Source: Gammaproteobacteria bacterium
GTDB taxonomy: Bacteria; Pseudomonadota; Gammaproteobacteria; Steroidobacterales; Rariloculaceae
Assembly (NCBI GenBank): GCA_004357505.1
Contig: SMWC01000067.1
Location: 1-5,376 of the forward strand
Direction of reading: 5' to 3'
DNA length: 5,376 nucleotides
Shown here: in pieces, positions 1-5,376 of the stretch
Layout of the letters: the number at the start of each line of letters is the position of its first letter
Position numbering within the stretch: position 1 is the stretch's first letter
Notes under the pieces: model-generated
What the model saw: the letters and a program-made list of their open reading frames with translations, nothing else
Database searches by the model: none
What the model was told of the DNA's origin: nothing
Translations under genes and position numbers: made by a program

Positions 1-1070
<1,070 letters not shown>

Positions 1071-1109
1071 ATAATCATTCTGAATTCGTAGAGAAATTCG
1101 ACCACTCAA

Positions 1110-2384
1110 ATGCAGATCTATCTGGGAATTGGAACCAATCTTGGTGACAGAGCCGGCAACCTGAGCCGTGCGCTGGAACTATTAGGCACCAAGCCCCTGA
1201 CGATCCGACGGATTTCTCCGGTGGTCGAGGCTCCCGCACTACTGCCCGACGGCGCACCAGCCGAGTGGAATTTGCCGTTCCTGAATCTAGTCGCCGAATG
1301 CGAAACTGAGACACAGCCGGAAACGCTGTACAGCTGGATCGATGAGATTCATACGACGCTCGGTCGTAAGGCTGCGGCACGCTGGTCACCGCGTCCGATC
1401 GATATCGACATCCTGCTCTGGGGCCGACAACAGATTCGCACCGAGCAGCTGACCATTCCGCATCCACGGATGCAGGAGAGAAGCTTCGTTCTTACGCCGT
1501 TGATCGCGCTCGAGCCTCGCTTGACGATTCCGGGTCTGGCCAGCAAGACAATCCTAGACTGGGCCAGAGAGCTCCCTCAACACATTCCTCTGTGGATGGG
1601 AGTATTGAATGTGACGCCGGACTCGTTCTCAGATGGCGGGGAACACGAAACCTGGCCCGCTATCGAACCGTACCTCGACGCGATGATCGACGCCGGCGTC
1701 CATATCATCGATGTCGGCGGAGAATCGACCCGGCCCGGTGCGCAGCCGATCTCGGCGGACGAAGAATGGCAGCGTATCGGCGCGACTCTGAAGCAACTAG
1801 TGACTCGCCGTAACTCGACCCTGTTGGCGCCTCGAATCAGTGTCGATACCTATCATGCAGATACGGCCCGAAAAGCTCTGGCACTTGGCGTGGACATGAT
1901 TAATGACGTAAGCGGTCTAAGCTCGCCCGAGATGTTGGAGCTCGCCAAGTCGGGCGACGCAGACTGGGTCGCCATGCATAGCATGAGCGTGCCGGTCGAC
2001 CCGAAACGACAACTGCCCGTGGACGACGACGGCTATCGAGCCGTAGAGCAGTGGCTCCTTGAGCAGCTCGAATCCTGGGACAAGTCCGGACTGGACTTGA
2101 ATCGCATCATCTTCGACCCGGGCATCGGTTTCGGCAAGAACAGTCTCCAGTCTCTGCAGATCTTGAGACGCGCCGGCGAACTCCGACGCCACGGCTTGCG
2201 GATCCTGATCGGTCACTCTCGAAAATCGTTTTTCAACCAACTGACCGGTAAAGAGATGGTCGATAAAGATCTAGCGACGCTGGGTGCGTCTCTACAACTC
2301 TGTCAACAGGGCGTGGATGTGCTGCGGGTACACAACGTGCCACTGCATACCTCGGCTTATCGAGGATGGAGCCACTTGCGATAA
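1110..2384 (+). CDS. folKP: Bifunctional HPPK-DHPS (FolK-FolP fusion) of folate biosynthesis
   Basis: Cytosolic two-domain enzyme of 424 residues. Residues 1 to ~157 are 6-hydroxymethyl-7,8-dihydropterin pyrophosphokinase: GIGTNLGDR at 6-14, the RPIDIDILLWG block at 95-105 with metal-binding Asp98 and Asp100, and IPHPRMQERSFVLTPL at 116-131. Residues ~161-424 are dihydropteroate synthase: GVLNVTPDSFSDGG at 164-177 (Asn167), GGESTRPG at 203-210 (Thr207), Asp246 in SVDTY, Asn265 in INDVSG, DPGIGFGK at 336-343, GHSRKSF at 368-374 (Lys372), and Arg406/His408 in LRVHNV. All the usual substrate-binding residues of both domains are present, so both activities are expected. The linker is only a few residues. 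Separate genes are the rule in E. coli; the fusion is known in Francisella, chlamydiae and eukaryotes. The Shine-Dalgarno is weak (GAGAAA at 1091-1096). Start agrees with the family N-terminus. Product certain; symbol folKP is descriptive. Confidence 0.96.
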   Translation: MQIYLGIGTNLGDRAGNLSRALELLGTKPLTIRRISPVVEAPALLPDGAPAEWNLPFLNLVAECETETQPETLYSWIDEIHTTLGRKAAARWSPRPIDIDILLWGRQQIRTEQLTIPHPRMQERSFVLTPLIALEPRLTIPGLASKTILDWARELPQHIPLWMGVLNVTPDSFSDGGEHETWPAIEPYLDAMIDAGVHIIDVGGESTRPGAQPISADEEWQRIGATLKQLVTRRNSTLLAPRISVDTYHADTARKALALGVDMINDVSGLSSPEMLELAKSGDADWVAMHSMSVPVDPKRQLPVDDDGYRAVEQWLLEQLESWDKSGLDLNRIIFDPGIGFGKNSLQSLQILRRAGELRRHGLRILIGHSRKSFFNQLTGKEMVDKDLATLGASLQLCQQGVDVLRVHNVPLHTSAYRGWSHLR

Positions 2385-2414
2385 CCGTCGACCGCTACAG
2401 TAGCACTACGCCGG

Positions 2415-3800
2415 TTAACTCGCCTTGGACATACCGTTGGTCATGAGCTCGAGTAACGTCGCCGCTTTATCCAGGCTCTCCCGGTACTCTGCCTCGACCT
2501 CGGAATCTGCGACGATACCGCCTCCTGCCCATGCATAGATCTGCTCGCCCTGCCGTAGCAGTGTGCGAATCGCGATATTCGAGTCCATATTGCCGTCGAA
2601 GCCGATATACCCGATCGAACCGCAATAAATATTGCGACGGTGTGGCTCCAGCGACTCGATGATCTCCATGGCTCGTACTTTAGGCGCGCCCGTGATCGAA
2701 CCGCCCGGGAAGCAGCCCCGCAGCAGATCCAGCGCATGCTTATCCGCCGTCAGTCGCCCGCGGACCGTACTAACCAAATGATGAACACTCGCGAAGCTTT
2801 CGATCTCGAACAGTTTCGTGACGGCGATTGAACCCGGTACACAGCTCTTGCCTAAATCGTTGCGTAACAGATCGACGATCATTACGTTCTCGGCCCGATC
2901 CTTGGTACTTGCCCGAAGCTCGCTCGCGAGCTCAGCATCTCTATGTTTCGAGGGGGAGCGTGGGCGCGTTCCCTTGATGGGTCTGGTCTCCACACAGGAT
3001 CCTCGGACACTCAGAAACCGCTCTGGAGAGGACGACAGTAGGTCGCCCGAAGGCGTCGAGAGGAAAGCGGAAAAGGGTGCGGGGTTGATCTGCCGAAGAC
3101 GCTCGTAAGCTTGCCAGGAATCGCCTCGCACTCGAACATTGAAGCGCTGGGTGAGATTCACCTGATAGCAGTCTCCCGCTCGAATATGCTGCTGGACGCG
3201 GCGAAACGCTTCTGCGTAAGTGTCGCGATCGAAATTCGAAATTACGGATGACAACACTTCGAAAGCTTGCACAGGCACGGCGGGGGGTTGACCCGAAAAC
3301 TTCTCTAGCAATTCAGGCCACTCGTCCAGAGTTCGCTCATCCCGTCCCTGACCGACCAGCCAGGCGCGCTCCCGCAGATGATCGACAACGACCGCCCAAT
3401 CGTAGAGACCGACTGCCATGTCGGGCATGTCGATATCTTGCTGCGCCATGCGGGGTAGCCGCTCGTATCTTCGGCAGAGGTCGTAGCCGAAATATCCGAT
3501 AGCGCCTCCGGAAAACGGCAACCCGTCAACACCGGGCATGTGCTTGCCCAACTGCCGCTTCAATAGCTCCAGCGGTTGCTCGTCTGACAGCTCAACGTGA
3601 TTCCGGGTTGCAATCTCGGTCACTTCACCCCGAGTGGTCAGCGTCAGATACGGTTCGGTGGAAAAAATGTCGAAGCGACCCTGGCTGCTCCCAGGTCGAC
3701 CACTGTCGAGCAGTGCGCACCACGGTGCGTGAGCGAACGCGCGGAACCGCGGTAGCATGTCTGCTGCGTAATCGAGCTCGGCAAGTCTAGGCTGGGTCAC
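2415..3800 (-). CDS. pabB: Aminodeoxychorismate synthase component I (PabB)
   Basis: Converts chorismate, with ammonia from a PabA glutaminase, to 4-amino-4-deoxychorismate, the precursor of p-aminobenzoate for folate. At 461 residues it is close to E. coli PabB in length. Seen: an N-terminal half with LLDSG at 30-34, FDIFSTEP at 43-50 and PFSGGAIGYFGYDLCRRYE at 95-113; then the chorismate-binding domain with GDCYQVNLTQRF at 209-220, ENVMIVDLLRNDLG at 304-317, FPGGSITGAPKVRAMEIIE at 364-382 and AGGGIVADSEVEAEYRES at 425-442. Lys276 in PIKGT is decisive: PabB uses this lysine (Lys274 in E. coli), whereas anthranilate synthase TrpE has PIAGT. No PabC domain is fused and no pabA is in the window. 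Start is GTG; no in-frame ATG precedes it before an upstream stop, and ATG at codon 15 would remove the first strand. No Shine-Dalgarno is visible, so translation may depend on the glycosylase gene 42 nt upstream. Confidence 0.96.
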   Translation of the reverse strand: MTQPRLAELDYAADMLPRFRAFAHAPWCALLDSGRPGSSQGRFDIFSTEPYLTLTTRGEVTEIATRNHVELSDEQPLELLKRQLGKHMPGVDGLPFSGGAIGYFGYDLCRRYERLPRMAQQDIDMPDMAVGLYDWAVVVDHLRERAWLVGQGRDERTLDEWPELLEKFSGQPPAVPVQAFEVLSSVISNFDRDTYAEAFRRVQQHIRAGDCYQVNLTQRFNVRVRGDSWQAYERLRQINPAPFSAFLSTPSGDLLSSSPERFLSVRGSCVETRPIKGTRPRSPSKHRDAELASELRASTKDRAENVMIVDLLRNDLGKSCVPGSIAVTKLFEIESFASVHHLVSTVRGRLTADKHALDLLRGCFPGGSITGAPKVRAMEIIESLEPHRRNIYCGSIGYIGFDGNMDSNIAIRTLLRQGEQIYAWAGGGIVADSEVEAEYRESLDKAATLLELMTNGMSKAS

Positions 3801-3842
3801 TTGGACGGAGGAAGTAATTTCGGCGGTGGAGACAGGACCATA

Positions 3843-4472
3843 TCACGGCTGCTTGGTTCGCACGCTTCGATAGTGATGCCAGACGAGTCTGGCAGCGACC
3901 GCCCGCCGAGGCTGCCATCGGTCTCCGGACTCGGCCAGCGCCTCAGTCTCAATTCCCGGCAAGATATCCGCAACGCCATGACGCAGTGCCAGATCACCCT
4001 GAGGCCATACATTGATGCGGCCTAAGGCTGACATGACATAGATTGCGGCGCTCCAGGGTCCAATTCCGGGTAGCGCGATCAGCGCCGCCATCGCCTCTCG
4101 GTCACTCATCGACGTAAGCCTGGCTAATGAGAGTCGCCGTTCGACGATAGCGCGCGCCAACTCGTAGCAATACCGAGATTTCTGCCGCGTCAATCCCAGC
4201 GTTCGAAGCTTATCGGCGCCGGCGGCGTGGATACGACGCGCCGACAGGCTACCAAGTTCTATTTTTAGCCGCCGATGTATGCTGCGAGCCGCTACGATCG
4301 AGATCTGCTGTTCCAGAATAATCAGCACGAGCGAATCGATTCCGGGTTTTCGGCACCAGAAGTCAGGCAACCCCCAGCGGCTCACGATCCTGTCGAGTTC
4401 GGGATAACGTTTGACCAGCGCGTGCGCGTAGGACGGGAACGTCTCTGCGGTCAATTCAAGATTGTCGGTCAT
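3843..4472 (-). CDS. HhH-GPD DNA glycosylase, AlkA-like (probable 3-methyladenine DNA glycosylase II)
   Basis: Monofunctional-type base-excision repair glycosylase of 209 residues, expected to remove alkylated bases from DNA. Seen: the helical segment LVLIILEQQISIVAARSIHRRL at 48-69, the helix-hairpin-helix LPGIGPWSAAI at 134-144, and Asp160 in PQGDLALR. Trp140 and Asp160 are 20 residues apart, exactly as Trp218 and catalytic Asp238 are in E. coli AlkA; RWQPRRAVAARLVWHHY near 185-201 matches AlkA's C-terminal helix. There is no hairpin lysine of the EndoIII/OGG type and no FeS-cluster cysteine set (only Cys40 and Cys102), so Nth and MutY are excluded. It lacks AlkA's N-terminal TBP-like domain, as the short family members do. 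The ATG at 4472 has no clear Shine-Dalgarno. It is probably co-transcribed with pabB downstream and diverges from etfB. Superfamily is sure; exact lesion range is inferred. Confidence 0.9.
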   Translation of the reverse strand: MTDNLELTAETFPSYAHALVKRYPELDRIVSRWGLPDFWCRKPGIDSLVLIILEQQISIVAARSIHRRLKIELGSLSARRIHAAGADKLRTLGLTRQKSRYCYELARAIVERRLSLARLTSMSDREAMAALIALPGIGPWSAAIYVMSALGRINVWPQGDLALRHGVADILPGIETEALAESGDRWQPRRAVAARLVWHHYRSVRTKQP

Positions 4473-4500
4473 ATTAGCGGCGCTGGCGCGTTCTTCGGGG

Positions 4501-4509
4501 TGATAGAAT
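4501..4509 (+). promoter_or_regulatory. Candidate extended -10 promoter for etfBA
   Basis: TGATAGAAT fits the extended -10 form TGnTATAAT with one mismatch, which can work without a good -35; none is obvious upstream. It would start transcription near 4516, about 50 bases before the etfB ATG. It lies in the 94-bp divergent region shared with the glycosylase gene. Confidence 0.35.
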
Positions 4510-4522
4510 CTCAGATCGTGCG

Positions 4523-4537
4523 GCGGCCGCTATAGCG
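4523..4537. repeat. Two overlapping perfect palindromes in the etfB leader
   Basis: GCGGCCGC (4523-4530) and CGCTATAGCG (4528-4537) are both perfect palindromes and share three bases. They lie between the candidate etfB promoter and the etfB start. They could be an operator or the base of a small RNA hairpin, but short palindromes occur often by chance in GC-rich DNA. Confidence 0.3.
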
Positions 4538-4566
4538 ACCACGAACTCTACCGATCCTGGAACAGC

Positions 4567-5316
4567 ATGCAGAAGATCTTGGTCTGTCTGAAACGCGTTG
4601 TCGACTACAACGTCCGTATCCGTGTAGAGGCTGATGGCTCCGGCATCGCACTCGAAGGTGTCAAGATGGCCCTCAATCCCTTCGATGAGATCGCACTCGA
4701 AGAAGCGCTGCGGATTAAAGAACGCGGTCAAGCCGAGGAGGTAGTGGCGGTTTCTATCGGCGTGACCGAGTGCCAGCAACAGCTTCGCACAGGGCTCGCC
4801 ATGGGCGCAGACCGTGCCATCCTGGTAGAAACGACCACAGCACTCGAACCCCTAGGCGCCGCGCGCGTCTTGAAGGCATTAGTCGATCGCGAGACACCAG
4901 ACCTCGTGCTCTTGGGGAAACAAGCCATCGATGACGACAACAATCAGACTGGGCAGATGCTGGCTGCGCTGTGGGGCCGTCCGCAGGCGACTTTCGCATC
5001 AGAGGTCGTCCTGGGCGACGGCATCATGACGGTGACTCGCGAAGTAGACGCCGGGCTGGAAGTTATTGAAGTCGATCTGCCCGCCGTGATAACGGCCGAT
5101 CTGCGCCTCAACGAACCGCGCTACGTGAAGCTCCCGGATATCATGAAAGCGAGGAAAAAGGCGCTGGAACTGATCCCTTTGCAAGAATTGAGTATCGGGA
5201 TTGAGCCGCAGTTCACGGTCAGGAGGACCGCTCCGCCACCGGTTCGGCAGAAAGGCATCATCGTTAAAGACGTCGCAGAACTTGTGCAGACCCTGACGGA
5301 CAAAGGGCTACTGTGA
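4567..5316 (+). CDS. etfB: Electron transfer flavoprotein beta subunit
   Basis: Beta subunit of the soluble heterodimeric ETF, which accepts electrons from acyl-CoA and other flavin dehydrogenases and passes them to ETF-quinone oxidoreductase. Length 249 matches the usual ~250. Seen: N-terminal strand KILVCLKRVVDYNVRIRV at 3-20; ALNPFDEIALEEALRIKE at 35-52; AMP-binding region segments LAMGADRAILV (77-87) and GKQAIDDDNNQTGQMLA (117-133); the ETF-beta signature around EVDAGLEVIEVDLPAVITA (159-177); and the recognition loop TADLRLNEPRYVKLPDIMKARKK (176-198), where Leu189 matches the anchor leucine (Leu195 in human) that docks partner dehydrogenases. This is the housekeeping electron-carrier type rather than the FixA or bifurcating type, judged by the close match to the mitochondrial/proteobacterial form. 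Its TGA overlaps the etfA ATG. The Shine-Dalgarno before its own ATG is weak (GGA at 4559-4561). Confidence 0.97.
   Translation: MQKILVCLKRVVDYNVRIRVEADGSGIALEGVKMALNPFDEIALEEALRIKERGQAEEVVAVSIGVTECQQQLRTGLAMGADRAILVETTTALEPLGAARVLKALVDRETPDLVLLGKQAIDDDNNQTGQMLAALWGRPQATFASEVVLGDGIMTVTREVDAGLEVIEVDLPAVITADLRLNEPRYVKLPDIMKARKKALELIPLQELSIGIEPQFTVRRTAPPPVRQKGIIVKDVAELVQTLTDKGLL
5302..5307 (+). promoter_or_regulatory. Ribosome binding site of etfA inside the etfB 3' end
   Basis: AAAGGG lies eight bases before the etfA ATG at 5316, within the last codons of etfB. With the TGATG stop-start overlap it points to translational coupling and so to balanced synthesis of the two ETF subunits. Confidence 0.55.
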
Positions 5317-5376
5317 TGGCGCGAGTACTGATCGTCGCCGAACACGATGGCGAGCACCTGAATCTCAGCACGGCGA
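5316..5376 (+). CDS. etfA: Electron transfer flavoprotein alpha subunit, N-terminal fragment
   Basis: Only the first 20 codons are inside the window; the gene continues past the right edge. The peptide begins MARVLIVAEHDGEHLNLSTA, which fits the ETF-alpha start (a hydrophobic strand, then AEHDG and a conserved Thr). The alpha subunit binds FAD and pairs with EtfB. The ATG shares its A with the last base of the etfB TGA stop, the usual etfB-etfA order. The short length leaves no view of the FAD domain, but motif plus position make the call secure. Confidence 0.9.
   Translation, partial: MARVLIVAEHDGEHLNLSTA

Noticed and set aside
1075..1546. Minus-strand open frames of 130 and 65 codons antisense to the HPPK domain
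   Set aside because: Out-of-frame shadows of folKP with no recognisable domain, and they would run through the conserved HPPK coding sequence.
2385..2414. Possible bidirectional terminator between folKP and pabB
   Set aside because: The best stem (GCTA/TAGC around CAG) has only four pairs and no T-tract follows on either strand, so I do not call it.
2818..3108. Plus-strand open frame of 96 codons antisense to pabB
   Set aside because: Shadow of the PabB frame; composition is typical of antisense GC-rich DNA and no motif is seen.
2415..3800. Anthranilate synthase component I (TrpE) as an alternative for the chorismate-binding protein
   Set aside because: The protein has PIKGT with the PabB-specific lysine rather than TrpE's PIAGT, follows E. 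coli PabB through the N-terminal half, and lies next to a folate gene.
3843..4472. Endonuclease III or MutY as an alternative for the HhH-GPD protein
   Set aside because: No C-terminal four-cysteine FeS motif and no hairpin catalytic lysine; the Trp-to-Asp spacing and C-terminal helix fit AlkA.
4474..4779. Minus-strand open frame of 101 codons across the etfB start and its promoter region
   Set aside because: Antisense to conserved EtfB N-terminal coding sequence, with no ribosome binding site or family resemblance.

Overview
This window reads as chromosomal housekeeping DNA from a proteobacterium, most likely a gammaproteobacterium. All five complete or nearly complete genes have close proteobacterial relatives in my memory. 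PabB follows the E. coli protein motif by motif. The HPPK-DHPS fusion is an arrangement I know from Francisella. Base composition is moderately GC-rich by eye and looks even throughout. I see no mobile elements, tRNA or rRNA genes, CRISPR arrays or phage genes. The genus cannot be fixed from the sequence alone.

Layout, left to right. Positions 1-960 (minus strand) hold a class III alcohol dehydrogenase, S-(hydroxymethyl)glutathione dehydrogenase, which loses its last ~50 residues at the window edge. A 149-bp divergent intergenic region (961-1109) carries candidate promoters for both sides and an 11-bp imperfect inverted repeat that brackets a -10-like box. Positions 1110-2384 (plus) encode a fused FolK-FolP protein. 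Thirty bases further on, facing it tail to tail, is pabB (2415-3800, minus). Upstream of pabB on the same strand, 42 nt away and probably co-transcribed, is a compact AlkA-type DNA glycosylase (3843-4472). A 94-bp divergent region (4473-4566) follows. Then comes etfB (4567-5316, plus), whose stop overlaps the start of etfA (5316 onward, cut by the right edge).

How the genes fit together. PabB, with a glutaminase partner encoded elsewhere, makes aminodeoxychorismate, the precursor of p-aminobenzoate. FolKP makes the activated pterin and joins it to p-aminobenzoate to give dihydropteroate. The two convergent genes therefore feed the same condensation step in folate synthesis. The glutathione-dependent formaldehyde dehydrogenase diverges from folKP, which suggests, as inference only, a loose one-carbon theme. 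The glycosylase acts in alkylation or base-excision repair. EtfB and EtfA form the flavoprotein that carries electrons from acyl-CoA and related dehydrogenases to the quinone pool.

I found no convincing new biological system. The points most worth a second look are the near linker-less FolK-FolP fusion, its non-classical DHPS loop, and the inverted repeat in the folKP/adh divergent promoter region.
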